Positions 34,881-46,961 of a DNA stretch of 51,878 bases are shown piece by piece. The DNA is from Chloromonas sp. AAM2 (lineage: Eukaryota > Chlorophyta > Chlorophyceae > Chlamydomonadales > Chlamydomonadaceae), in assembly GCA_004335635.1 (NCBI GenBank), contig QAXH01004151.1:1-51878 (forward strand), in the 5' to 3' direction. The position numbers were made by a program, and so were the translations under genes. The notes beneath the pieces are model-generated. The model worked only from the letters and a program-made list of their open reading frames with translations, was not told the origin of the DNA and ran no database searches. Each line of letters begins with the position of its first letter. Positions within the stretch are counted from its first letter, which is position 1.

Positions 34881-37800
34881 TCAAGCCACCTCCACTGGCC
34901 CATTCACACGTTCTCGCACTTGTGTGCTTGCCACCTTGCGCCCACTTCCAGCTGGTTGTGTAAGGCACGTTTCGGCAGTGTTGCACCTCGGTGAGGTGCT
35001 ACCTGGTTGGTGAGATTCAGGCATGGGCGCCACAGGTGGCAATGCCTCAACCACGCTGTCCTTGGCCCATGCATGGCTTGCTGAATTGGCATGCCCTGTA
35101 GGCTGCATATCGTGTGACAGCTCTGCACTGGTGTATGTGCCTGGCCGCAGGGCTGCACCAACAGGCGCTGCAGGGCTGCCTAACTGCTTGGGCTGCTGTA
35201 ACCCCCTGTCAGCCAAAACAGGAAGGCCATGAACAGATATGAGGCTGTTCAGAAACTCCTTGAGCTGCTGTCCAGCCACTGTCGCTGCTACACGAGCTTG
35301 TTCAGCGGCCTGCTGGCGCTGACTGTACACCCGTGTGACGGCGGAGACAGCGGCTTCGGCAGCGGCTGACTCTTTGTTTGCCGTGTCCACTTGCTCACGA
35401 ACGGTCTCCAGCACATGACTCACCTCATGTGGGAGACTGCCTGCAGCCACACATGCAACGAGACACAGAAATGTGTGACATACTTGACAATACAGGGCAA
35501 TACGGTACACGATCATGCATGCTTGCCCGATGGCCGTGACTCCTATGCAGGTGGGTACATGTTTTCTGTGGCTGCTTGGTGATACTTTCTCTTGCCTTCG
35601 CTGGCCCTGTGCAGGTGGTGTGTAGGGACCGACGGGGTTGGTTAGTGAGGCTTCCCCAGTGCTGACAATCGGACCACACCTGTGGGTAAAGCGTCCAGCC
35701 CGGCAAACATGGGAGCATACGCTTGCAATTCTGGCAAGAACTTGGCGGCCCTGACCGCCAGCTGCTGGTACTCGCCCTGCGGGGTTACAATGCAACAGGG
35801 TAGGCGAATGAGCAGCAAATTGCGAGCATACAAAAGCTTCGGAGCCAAATTCTACAAGACCAGTTCATTGCCAAAAAAACTAGCTTCATGACAGAATGCA
35901 TGTCCACATCATCGTTGGTCAATCTCAACGTTTGCAATTATCTGTGTCATGCTGAGATTGAACTGCATGAGCAAAGTCACGAAGACATGAGAATGGCCTG
36001 TTCATGCTGACATCGATGCACCCAAACATGATTATGGGTAAGTCTGAGCGCTGCTCAACCACAGCAGCTGCAATGACCTGTCATTGTGAGGCTGAACAGT
36101 ACATTGTACTACGTTTGAACTTCAGCTGGCATCAGCCAACAAATACCTTACAAGACATACCTGAGCTTTCTCTGCTGGCACTGCTGGTGCCGCTGTAGCA
36201 GCCAGAGCTTGCTGCATGGCACCGGACAGCAGTGCCAGCAACGGATGCCCCCCAGAGCTAGGGGAAGCCAGGCCAGCCCCTATCCGATTGGGCAACTGGA
36301 CTGTTGGTGATAGTGCTGCACAAGGTAATGCTGCTGCTGCTGCTGCTGGTGATGATGGTGTAGCAGTTTTAATGGCAGAGTGTGACTGTGGGTTGGGCTG
36401 CTGGTGTTTGGAGCTGACTTGGCTGGTACTACTGCTTTCATGCCGGTTGTTGATGTTGGTCTGCTGCGGTTCAGTGCTTGATTTCTCCAAAGCTGCTGTC
36501 TGGCCCGCAACCCTGATTGGATTGCGAGCCACGTCAACGTTTTTTGGGTCCGGTGCATAAGTTGGTTGTGGTACAGGCGCCTGTGGCGTCAGCGTTGTAT
36601 GAGGGTTAGCAGCGGCATGCTCAACACCTGGAGCTGCCGGGTCCAGACCGGGCGCCTCAGCAGGTGATTGCATGGCATCCTGGCCGGCAGGTGCAAACGC
36701 CGAAGAGGCCAATCTCCCTCTGCCTGCTGATGTTGGTAAGTCAATGCCCAAGATACTGGTTATGTCAGATGCTGCAATGCCTGGGAGCTGGGAAGGAGAG
36801 AACGGCATACTGTCTGAAAAGCCGTGGAATGCTCCACTGTTGAGGCTGCCAGGGGCGGCACCGAGCAGCCCTGGCAAAGTGAGCAGTGAAGCTCCTGCCT
36901 TGGGGCTGCCCAGGTGCTGCGTTGCCAGCAGCCGGGGGCTGCTGTTACTGATGGGGGCTCCCACCTGCGGGCGCCCGCTGCCGCAAGGCAGGAATTGGCG
37001 GGATGGATGGCCAGTGAGATAAGATGATTAGTAAAGTGCGCAAGACTTGGATTAGATCTGCAAATGCCATGCAGTGATGATGACGATGATGACGGGCACC
37101 TGGTCAGTGAGCCATGTTGGGCATGTGTTCCTCTTTCCCATGTCAACAGCTGTATAGCAGGTCAACCATTGCCGGCCGCCATTGTCACAATCCGTGCCCC
37201 AATGTTCAAGTTTTGTAACATACTCCCGCTCATTAATCACGTGATCACCCTCACCTGTTCTGCTGGATTGGCTGCCCCTGGCGCCATACTGCTCAACGCC
37301 ATGAGCTTGGCTGCAGCAGCACTGTGTAGGCCCCCTGGAGCACTCGACGTTGCTAGTTGGGCTTCCGCAGCGGACAACCCTGCCACAGCCGGTGGCAACT
37401 CCAGGGCTGCAATGGGCAATTGTGTCTGAGAGGAAAAAGCGCCGTTTTCCCCGGACTCTATAGCTGCAGTGCAATGCCAAAGAGCGCAATACTAATACCT
37501 TAGTTAAAAAACACGTATGGGTGTGTTATGGGTATAACAGACACAGTCACATGGGTGTAACTCGCACCTGGGGAGACATGCGACGAATCATGGGAGATGC
37601 CACCAACTCGCCCCCTCACATGTGGCTGTGGAGCAGCAAGCCCTTCTTGGTCGGGGAACTCGCCAGTCCGTGCATATGCTGCTGTGCGAGCCAACGATGC
37701 TTGAGCTGCCTGTAGACATCACACATAGAAATCATCAGTCACATTGCACTTTGCATGCACTCTCAGTCAGCAAGAATGGTCTGGCTTGTGGGGAAAAAAC

Positions 37801-39643
37801 GAAAAGGATGAAAAGAATCGCACCTGCCGCACAGGTCGTTGTTCGGCTTTCTGAGCATTGCCGTTGTTGTCAGCATCCTTGCTTGCCTGCGCGTGTCGTG
37901 CATGGGGTGAAAATGTTCATCTGGCCATCACTAAACTCGAACGCCATCACACCCACAATTGCATGAGTAGACCAGACAAACGCCATGCTTCTACTGCAAC
38001 CACCATGATATGCATCGAGCAGGCCAGAGCAGAAGGTGGGCGACAAAAGCTTTATACCTTTTTGGTTCGGGCTGGTGGGGAGGCGCCGCCTGCATGGGCG
38101 GGTGCTGATGCTGCTCGCCCGGCTGGCTGTGAATGAGGCGAGTGTGCACCTCCATGCTGAGATCGGTTGCTTGCTCCAGCTGTAGATTGCCCTGTGCGTT
38201 TCTGAGCCTTGGCCTGTGCTCGCCCGTAGCGCACGCCACATGCATTGCACAGGGTCTTTGGCCCTGCATGTCACAGGTAGGTCAAATGACGGGTTGCTTT
38301 GGGCGTGAGTGCGGACAGCAGAACGTCAGCACGACTTGCAGGCTAACCTGTGGGACCCTCGCGCCATTGAGGGGTGGAGGTAGCACCGCACTGCACGCAA
38401 ACGCGGCCAGTGGCCTTCCGTTTCGATGCAGGTTGTGCCGCCCGGCTGGATGATGTTGGCTGGGATTGAGCGGCGCTCTCCTGCTCCTCGAGCTCTGTTT
38501 CTCGGGTTGCTGCATGGCCAAACAAAACAAAACCATGTATGGTTCCCACTTACTGGACATGCTTTAGTTAAGACTGCCTGTGATTTGGGCATGCAAGCTC
38601 ACCTAGCTCATCAGCGCTGTAGGGCTGGAAGGCGTTGGATGTCTGCAGAAAGTAGCCTCTGCAGAAGTACCAATCCGAGTCCGTGACACTACGCATGCGC
38701 TGGTACGCCTGCATGCGAGGTAATGGGGCGAGCTGGAGCCTGGATGCAGCCGACCTTGTCGTTTTACAGTTCGGACGCCCGCATCAGGCTTTCGACTAAC
38801 CTCGTCGTAAGCGCGGGCCTTGGTGACATAGTTCTTCCCGCTGATGCAACCAATCGGGTTGATGTCCACATCCTCCAACTCGAAAACCTCGCGCTCGCTC
38901 TCCTCAATGCCCCTGCAAACGTTATAGTGATGCAGGCGCTCGTCGCGAGCGCCCGTGCTATGGGACTAAAACAAATGCGTTCATTTCACGACGACTTTGA
39001 CTTCGCTCAACCCTGCCAGCCACTTGCCTTGTAGCCTCTTCCAAGTTCACCCGCCTTTCGAACCATTTCACCTGTGAACGAGGGCGAGGGGCGAATGACG
39101 TAGATAATCGGATGGGCGCAATGTTTTCATTGCATGCTAAGTCATCTGCTGGCTCAACCACTGCTCACCTCAATGCAATGGGGGTCTGCATGCCCACTGT
39201 GCTCGTCCACAAACGCAGACACTATGCGTCCGATGTAGTGAGGATGGTGCTCGTTTTCGGGAAAGAGATACACGGAGTCCCCTGGCAGGAGGAACAGTTG
39301 AGGGTTTGAGATGGCATAGACGCTTTCGTATCGCATTATACAAATTACAAAGCAAACTATGGCTTCCGCCAGCAAGTCCAGGTGCATAGGCGCGTGCCGG
39401 ACAGACCTTCAGTCATAAGATCCTGCTGATCGCAAGACTAAAGCCAACCCGCCACCTCTCCCGTCCCTCACCAATATTGTAATTAACTCCATTCAGCTGA
39501 AATGATTGGTAGAAGATTTTGTTGTTCCGGTTCTCGCCCGGTCCTGCAATCAGAGACGGGGAGAAACGTCATGCAGAATTGGCTTTCCCGCATGCGCGGG
39601 CCAGCAGTGGGCAATTCGCACCTATCCAAAAGAAGACCTGCAT
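34881..39643 (-). CDS. BAH-domain plus GATA zinc-finger protein 2 (tandem paralogue)
   Basis: Predicted exons on the minus strand: 39643-39622, 39543-39472, 39281-39169, 39071-39028, 38912-38801, 38708-38603, 38509-38348, 38263-38058, 37886-37824, 37709-37620, 37425-37255, 36964-36161, 35776-35680, 35440-34881; 873 residues. The seven-codon first exon MQVFFWI joins in frame to the BAH domain: IFYQSFQLNGVNYNIGDSVY, HYIGRIVSAF, PHCIE, VKWFERRVNLEEATR, EVFELEDVDINPIGCISGK, SDWYFCRGY. The GATA finger (Cys194, 197, 216 and 219) reads CVQCGATSTPQWREGPTG then PKTLCNACGVRYGR, split by a phase-1 intron at the same codon as in paralogue 1. Exon 12 (268 codons) is a Pro/Ala/Ser-rich linker, and exon 14 holds a coiled coil (about 60 residues, VREQVDTANKES to QQLKEFLNSL). 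Intron 4 (39027-38913) has a GC donor in perfect AG|GCAAGT context. A nuclear, chromatin-linked transcriptional role is inferred. Confidence 0.9.
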
Positions 39644-41167
39644 GGCGTCTTTCTCACGAGGCACGCTTCATGCCACGGGTCACCACTGCCCGGTTGCAGT
39701 CGCAACCCTGAAATGTAAAAGCCTTGTGATGCTGTATCGGTTTGAAGGTGTCACCGATGGTTTAGTCCGTTGAATGCAAAGCGAGTTAGAGACAAGCACC
39801 CACAGGGCTATCCGCGTTTTTCCCCCTGCATGTGCTGAGCAAAGCACGTGTGCTGATGCAAGACTTTTCTGCTCCTCTCAGGCCAGCATCCGTGATCAGG
39901 TCACTGGGATGTTTTTTGGTTTGCTCATTCCCACAACCGGGCTCAAGTTGATTATCCGCGTGCGCCATGGCCTTACATCCATTTCTCAACTCACCTTCAG
40001 TCAGTACACGTCCATCAGACCTTAGGCCAGTGTTGCGCTTACTATACGCAATGCAGCAGTAGCTCTGTTATTGCAAGTGTCGTTGCCTCTGGATAGGAAC
40101 CTGTCCCTGTCATTGGACTCGCAGTTGGCTTCAATTCCCAAGGCAAAACACATTCCACCACTTGACACGTGCAAAGACTGACAGTGTGTACAATGGGTTG
40201 AGACAGTTTGTTCTACTGCTGCGTGAAGGGCATGAATGTGTACACGAACTCAGCGCTGTCAACTGTTGCCGCATTCGTGCACCCAATGCAGGAGAAGTGC
40301 ATGGGCATGTGTCTGGGCCGCTACCGGGTATTCGCCCATTGCCAATGAATGTGCCCAACGATACATGGAGCCTGGCTCACCCCCTGGCGCACCCAGTGCC
40401 TGCCAGTACTAATGCCGTGTTCGACAGCCGGATAGGTTATCAGGACAAGGAGGCTAAGATGGGCACTGAGCAGGAAGACGTCTACACCACTCAACAGCAA
40501 TGTCTGTGGGGCGTGTTGCATCAGGAAGGTGAAGTGGTCTACATGTTTGGGTGCAGGATCGGGCGGGCGTCTGATTGGTGGTGCACTGGTGAACGAATGC
40601 ACATGAGTGCTGACAGCAGGCAGATTCCCCTGCAGATGTTATCTTCTACCGTGTGTGCCCTCTAGCTCAGGCGGTGTTCCGCTGTATGGTGCCATGTACA
40701 ACATCAAGATGCTCTGGGCTGATGGCCTTATTGTAGGCAGCCAATTACTTCGGGGGGAAACTGGCCAGGGTTGCACAAGATCGCTCGCACTGAACGCCAG
40801 ACCAGAACCTGGGACTGAACTCCACACCTGGGCGTGCTTTACATACTCACTGAGTCACCAGTCCATGTGCTGACAGTCATACGATAACATGCACATTATT
40901 CATTGCCTGCGCGTTCAACTAGTGACACAGCTGTGGTGCAAAGGACGCCTTGCTGGCTGCACAAGCCAGTGGGGTACCGTAACCTTCTGAATGCATCATG
41001 GACAGGCTGCCCACATGGGTAGCACCACTGTCTGGCTGTTGGGGCTCCCATAGAGGCCGGGGCAAGTCAGACAGTGGGCCACCCATGTGCAGACTGCCCC
41101 ACCTGAAATAACAGAAAACCTATGACGCCTGGGATGCCCTTGAAATCTGTCCGCCACCGTCCACAGT
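39644..41167. other. Intergenic region upstream of BAH-GATA gene 2, no recognised gene
   Basis: This 1.5-kb stretch holds the promoter side of BAH-GATA gene 2 and the 3' end of the shikimate enzyme gene. An open frame at 40162-40665 plus (167 codons) has no family resemblance and lies antisense to the probable 3' untranslated region. No repeat or RNA gene was recognised. Confidence 0.5.
40839..40843 (-). terminator. Possible TGTAA polyadenylation signal of the shikimate enzyme gene
   Basis: The minus strand reads TGTAA about 325 bases beyond the stop codon at 41168-41170. The motif fits chlorophycean usage but is short. Confidence 0.4.
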
Positions 41168-44100
41168 TCATTTGCCAGTCGACTTGGCAGCTTCCAGTGC
41201 GTTGACCAGTGTCTCCTCCATGAGCTCCACTGGTCCCGGCTGGCCTGTGAACAGCTCAAACTGCCGCACAGCCTGTCCCACAAACATTTGTAGACCATCG
41301 ACTACCTGCATTGAGTGCAAGGACATAAGTGCTCGATCAGTATGGAGTATGACCACACAATGATGTGTGTTGTGCAGCTGGGACAGGTGTAAGGACTTGA
41401 AGTAGGATACATGGCAGGGTGGATTGAAAACAAGAACAAGACTGAGTTGAACAATTAACCTGGGGCCATGACTGCTGCTGCACGATTGAGTTGTATGTGG
41501 AGTCCCATTCATCCCATCCGTCACCTGGCAGCCTGCAGCGCTTGCATCTCTAAGCAACCGTGTGTTGACAGGGGTGTAGACGGCATCAAAGACAAGCTTG
41601 AAGTTGTGCAGGCTGGATGCGGGCACAGGGGACTCTTCGTCCTGCAGGCGGACACAATCACAGGCATACACAAGTACAGCACCCCAAACAACTCAGTGCA
41701 TGCCAGCGCTTGACTAACTATCAAAGAACCAAACCAGCATTCCAACCCAAAATCCCTGGCACCATCTTCACTGTCTCCAGTCCCCTTGGGCCTCTTGTGT
41801 CCTTCATGAACCGTTCCAAACGTCTGCCCCACTGTCTCCCGACTCTGTGTTTTTGGCCCCACACAGCCCTGTCCACGATCTCCATTTTATATCCGTTATT
41901 TAATTGCTTGTTCGGATGAACACGCGGATCCAGGTGTGGCCTTCGGAAGTGACCATCAAGCTTTGGAAATCTGAGGCACGGATTACATTTTGCTTGCATC
42001 ACAAGTCATGTGAACTCGACCGTTCGAGTCTTCCCCCTCACACCTTGGGTGCCATGCCGACAGAGGTGCTGTTTGCCAGCACATCCGCCTTGACCCGCCC
42101 CTCCACCAAGTCAGCCCACTCCACCACCTGCAAGTCATGGCCAAGCGAGACATGATTTTTGCTCGTATGCGTGATTGATGTGTACGCCATCTTCTGTTCC
42201 ACTGGTGAAGCGATACAAATGTATAAATACACGCGCGCGCGCGCGCGCACACACCCACACCCACACCCACACCCACACCCACACACACACACACACACCT
42301 GCGCGCCTGCCCCGGTGGCGGCCACCAGCTGCTCGGCACGGCTGCGGTTGCGGTTGGCGACCAACACGCGTGCACCCCTGCAGCGCAAATTCACAGTAAA
42401 GGAGGTTATGGACCTCCTCGCAAGTCCAGCCGTGTTAGTAAAACCGCCCAGCTTGCTAGCTGGCAGTGCAGTGCTATTTCTGGTCACAGGAGATTGAGCT
42501 CAGCATTCCTGTGCAATCTGTGTGCGTTTGATGTGGCAGTGGTGATGGGTGCAGAATTAACAGCGTCCTCTCACAGTCCGTGCAAGGGAGGTTTTCCCAT
42601 GGTGATGAGCGTCTCCGGGCTGAGGCCTTGTCACCCACCTGCTAGCTGCGCCAAACGCCAGCGCCCTTCCCGCCCCGCCTGCCCCAATCACACAGAACGT
42701 CTTCTCCGCAAGCGGAGACGCGCCACCACCACCACCACTCCCGCCTGCCGCCTCCAATGTCCTCTCTATTGCCTCTATTGCGGCCTCCCAGTCCGTGTTG
42801 TAGCCCTTAAAGGTGTTGTCGGGCTGGCGGATGAGGGTGTTCACGGCGCCTATTTGCTTGGCTACGGGGTCAACCTCGGTCGAGGCAGCCAGGGCAGCTT
42901 CCTGTGCATGTGACAGCACTCAAGGTCCCATGGGGCTTCTATGTGTCTCTGGAGCCTAGATCAGGAACAGATGCGGCCAGAATACAGATGACACAAGCGC
43001 TGTCAGGAACGGGCAGAAGAGTGAGTTCAGCATCAGGTCCACAATGGTTTTACGTGTCTTTGCAGCCAGGAACAGGAATGAATGCAAGGGTGACTGTAAG
43101 CCAGAGGCGTGTAGATGCCTGGCATACCTGGTGCATACCTTGGGATCCGCACAGCTACGGGCGGGCCAAGATAAACTGAACACGGAGGATACCAATCTCA
43201 AACTTGCTGTTTGGTAAGGTCACACATGGTTGGATTGCCATCACACCTTGTGTGGAATGGTCACACTGAAGCCCTGGAAGTCCGTGTGTGATGCAAAGGC
43301 GTCCAGAAACCTAGGCAGATCGTCCACCAGCAGGGGCACGTACACGCCGTCAAACCCTAGTTGCTGGAAGGCTGTGTTGTGGATGAGCGGGGAGCGCGAG
43401 TGTGACACCGGGCTGCCGATGATGCCAAACACCTTGCTGCTGCGGGTCTGACCCTGCGGGTATGCAAGGTGTTATGTGCAAGGGATGATGTGCAATAAAC
43501 CAGCAACTTGCTTGAGATGAATACTCTCAACGTCCTTGTCGTAAACGAGGGGCAAAAAAGGCCTGACGAGTGATGTGCAAGGTGTGATGTGCAAGCACCT
43601 ATGTGCAAGGGAAACAGATCAGAGGGAAAAGGTACCGAAGAAAAGCTCTGATCAAAGTGCATGCACCAGTCAAAGGCTCACAACGCAACAAGAGGTTCAG
43701 CATACACTGAATCAGTCTGATGCTAGCGCATCACTGTGAAAACACTAGGCCCAACTTCTACTGGAGTAGGAGCCAAAATGCCTCGTCATCAGAGCCCTTC
43801 AACGTACTGCGGGTTTGCACCTTGCATGGCTGCAGAGCGCGCTTAACAGCCGCCTGAATAACCCGTCTGACCAAAGCAAGTTGGCTCCAGATGGCTCAAC
43901 TCAAGCACCACTTCTACGAAGTGGAAGGAAGCATGCAAAAAAGTGTGCGGCCAGTGAACCTATGCCGTACAAGTCTGCTTGATGCTGGAAGTTTTACGAT
44001 GTCATACCTGGAAGTTGTAGAGGGTTCTCAGGCTCCCTATGCTCGGCTGCCCGGGCGCTGAGACCTTGCCGGGTGAGAGCGCGGCAAAGGTCAGGAAACA

Positions 44101-46212
44101 GCCATACTTAGCGGCCAGCAGCCGTGTGATGATGCCCTTTTCACCCATCGCCAGAGCAATGGTGGGGGCTGCGGTTTGAATGGACAAGCATGTTAGGGTA
44201 AAAGAACAGAACTCGTAGGTAGCCGCAGTCAGGCCATCCTGCTGACTGTCAAGCACAACTTGTACACATTCGTGAACCCCCACACCCCACAACTCCCGAC
44301 TCAACCAACCAATCCAGTGTTGAGCTGTCCTTCCCTCCTCTGTTAACTCAACTTCGTAGAATATTAGCGATTCTGCCCGCAGGCTGCGCTATACACAACC
44401 AGATAGGCAGCAGAAATAAGACCCTGCTGCTGCCTGCCACATGTCCACACAGATCCTTAAACTCTTACACCCACGCTCCTTACTTTGTCACGAGATTCAC
44501 CTTTAACCTGGCCTTTTCCCTATCCCAATGTCGTAGAACATTCATACTCGTCTCTTACCTGGGGGGTTGTGCAGCAGTGACAGCACTGTAGCACTGTCCG
44601 CAACGTCGTTGGCCATGGTGGCTATCTTGACAATGTCTGCGCCCGCCTCGTGCATGGCCTTAGCTAGGGCGTGCAGCTGGGCAGCGGGTGGCGTCAGTTG
44701 AAAGTTGTGTGAGGAGAGGATCACCTTGCACGTCAGGGGAACCTCGCCACGGCCTGCAACCACAGTGTATCAGCACAGTGCTTGTAAAACCAGCAATCAT
44801 AACTTATAATAGATTGTACTTCAAACGAACAACTGCTGATTGAATAGCAGCAGCAGTGAATCACAGGCCACCAACTACATCCGATGCAGATGATTGTTCC
44901 AATTTACAGCAGAACAGCACACGGTTCACACGGCAGTTTGTGTGCTTGCATGAGGAGGTCAGACCCAACGCTTTGCGTGATGATCACTGCAGCCGCTGCT
45001 AGGGATGAATACCATGGACCAAGGCCACAGGGCATGCCCCTCCCTCTGCCGTTCCATGCTCACTTGCAAAGAAGATGGCAGCTGCTTTGTACTCCACGTC
45101 GACATATGGTGCACCCTTCATGGCCGCAAACTTGAGGGTGGCCAGGCGAGGTGCCTCGGGACCTTCATAATTACCCCTGCAGGCCCGGAGCAGTGCAAAT
45201 GCTCTGTGGCTGTGTGCACATGTGTATGGGCCCCTTGCCCGCATGTGTTGCACTGGCACGCACCGCCGGATAAGCTAGTTACCAGGAGGTGTTGGTTGTT
45301 GTTTGCATGCATGTGGATCTGCACAATGTACCTGCATGTGCCTCGCACAAAGTGCTCAGAGGACACACCATTGACATGTACAGATATCATACCAAGAAAC
45401 GGAGTTGCTAGGGCGCTGAAGACTGGCACACGTTTCATTCCGGAAAACCGCTTTGCGTCTGTTCCTCACTCACCCTTCCCACTTTGGCCGGTATGTAACT
45501 ATGTATGGAAGGGTGCAAGCTGCCATGATACGCTCGAGGTGCTGTTCTGGGCTGAAATCCTGCATGCATGGAGTGTGTGGAAGGTGGTGTCTATGGGCTC
45601 ATGCCTGCAGGCCCAGGCTGGTTGCTGTCATGCACACAGGGTGCTAGCTGACAAGAAGTTGCATGAGCTCAACGACAATCCAAAGCACTGGCAATGCACG
45701 GAATGGTCCATGCACAGCCAGATGTGGTTTGCCAAGTTAAGATGCATGGAGCAGGGCCGCCAACGCAAGTATGCATGACAAACCTGGATGAAATCCAAGC
45801 GCAATTCTATGATGTCTACGCCTGTTGTTGCAGCATACGCAATCTCCTGGATGAAGGCATCAACCGTGGCTGCGGTGACTGATGTGCAAATGTGAGAATT
45901 GGGATGCCTATCCTGGGTCGGATCGGCTGTGGTGGGCTCCGCCATTGCAGCCTGCGGTATGTTGTGCTTTCTATATGTTCGTCGAGAGGAGAATGAAATC
46001 TGAGGAGGGGAGACTGCAACGCGATGCTGGTCAGCTGTGGCGGATGATGCGGCGCATGAAGCGTGACACCGGGCTTGCGGGCTGCACACGCAGCTGGGCA
46101 ATCCACTTTGCAAGATGACGTGTGTGCGCAATTGATGTTGGAAGGGGGTTGATCTTTCAGGCTTTGATGGCCGGGATTGACTGTGCAAAACCCTGGGATT
46201 TGGCAAAGCCAT
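41168..46212 (-). CDS. DQD-SDH: Bifunctional 3-dehydroquinate dehydratase / shikimate dehydrogenase, plastid-targeted
   Basis: Predicted exons on the minus strand: 46212-45784, 45559-45474, 45176-45064, 44753-44559, 44168-44008, 43453-43247, 42901-42639, 42377-42299, 42127-42044, 41641-41525, 41305-41168; 623 residues. The enzyme turns 3-dehydroquinate into 3-dehydroshikimate and reduces it to shikimate with NADPH. Residues 1 to about 105 are rich in Ser, Arg and Ala and look like a chloroplast transit peptide. The type I dehydratase half begins at HICTSVTAATVDAF and contains ELRLDF, YIVTYRPKWEGG, VDVEYKAA, the catalytic His225 in SSHNF and the Schiff-base Lys252 in ADIVKIATMA; the 27-residue spacing equals that of E. 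coli AroD (143/170). The dehydrogenase half has GSPVSHSRSPLIHN, TIPHK with the catalytic Lys, GAVNTLI, YNTDW with the catalytic Asp, the GAGGAGRA nucleotide loop, VLVANRNRSRA, NSTSVGM and MFVGQAVRQFELFTG. The start ATG lies in good context, TGCGATGGC. Confidence 0.95.
42234..42298 (-). repeat. Compound (GT)n / GGGTGT / (GC)n microsatellite at a 5' splice site
   Basis: Read on the sense (minus) strand, the intron after exon 8 of the shikimate gene begins directly with a (GT)n run, followed by five GGG runs separated by TGT (plus-strand CCC at 42254-42256, 42260-42262, 42266-42268, 42272-42274 and 42278-42280) and then (GC)n. The GT donor is the first dinucleotide of the repeat. The five evenly spaced G3 runs fit a G-quadruplex pattern, and the alternating GT/GC tracts can favour Z-DNA. 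Confidence 0.9.
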
Positions 46213-46961
46213 CGCACCAAGCCTGGCTACTGAAATTGGCAATGGATTCAGGGAGGCCAATGACGCAGGTGCAGAATCAAGCCTCTCATCACTTTGGCCT
46301 GGACGAGCAGAAACGGCAGTTGTCCGAGCGAGTCAGCAATCAGATGGCGAGACGAAAAGCTGTGAGAGGCCAAGTACTGGGAGCTTGTCATGAAGAGCCA
46401 GGCGCAGGGGCGAGTGTCGTAGGGGGGCGTCAGCAGGCCCCCTTTTTCCCAAAGGTTTCCTTTTCCAAGGCGCGTGAAGCCCATCAAGCTTCCTCAAGGT
46501 ATCTCACGGATCAATCAGGCACAACAGAGTCTGCATACGTCGCTGCTGGGGGCAACTAGGTGCGCGGGCTTCACGGGCAGCACCATTTGATGGACTAAGA
46601 TCTCCATGCTGGACATCAGCAAGCGAACATTTTGCGCACGCAAACAGCGATTGTCATGCCCAACCAGATGCAGTAGCAATCTCTCTGAATTCAAAGCGCA
46701 GAAACTGTGCAGGGGCTGCGTTTTGCACGCACCAGTATTTTTGCATGTATGCCTGTTGTATGGCAGCTTGGGCGAGCTTAAGGCTCGCATCAGCGCAACC
46801 GCCCGCGTTACGTAGGCCATCCTTCGTGCCACCCAACCTCGCAGGCGTGCTCAAGCAAAAGCCCCAGCTGGAACGCAGATTCGTCCTTCATCCGGTCTTA
46901 ACTTCAAATTTCCCACCGGTCAGCTTGAGCCCCGGGCGTCAGCCCTCACTGCCTGCCAGAG
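46213..46961. promoter_or_regulatory. Divergent promoter region
   Basis: These 749 bases separate the start codons of the shikimate enzyme (minus) and the MBD/FYR gene (plus), so both 5' untranslated regions and promoters should lie here. I see no clear TATA box or other conserved motif. Short open frames in it have no family resemblance. Confidence 0.45.

Noticed and set aside
37500..37620. Extension of BAH-GATA 2 exon 10 to a donor at 37567
   Set aside because: It would end in phase 1, but the next exon needs phase 0; the GTGAGG donor right after 37620 gives the right phase.
40162..40665. 167-codon plus-strand frame as a gene
   Set aside because: No family resemblance, and it lies antisense to the probable 3' untranslated region of the shikimate enzyme gene.
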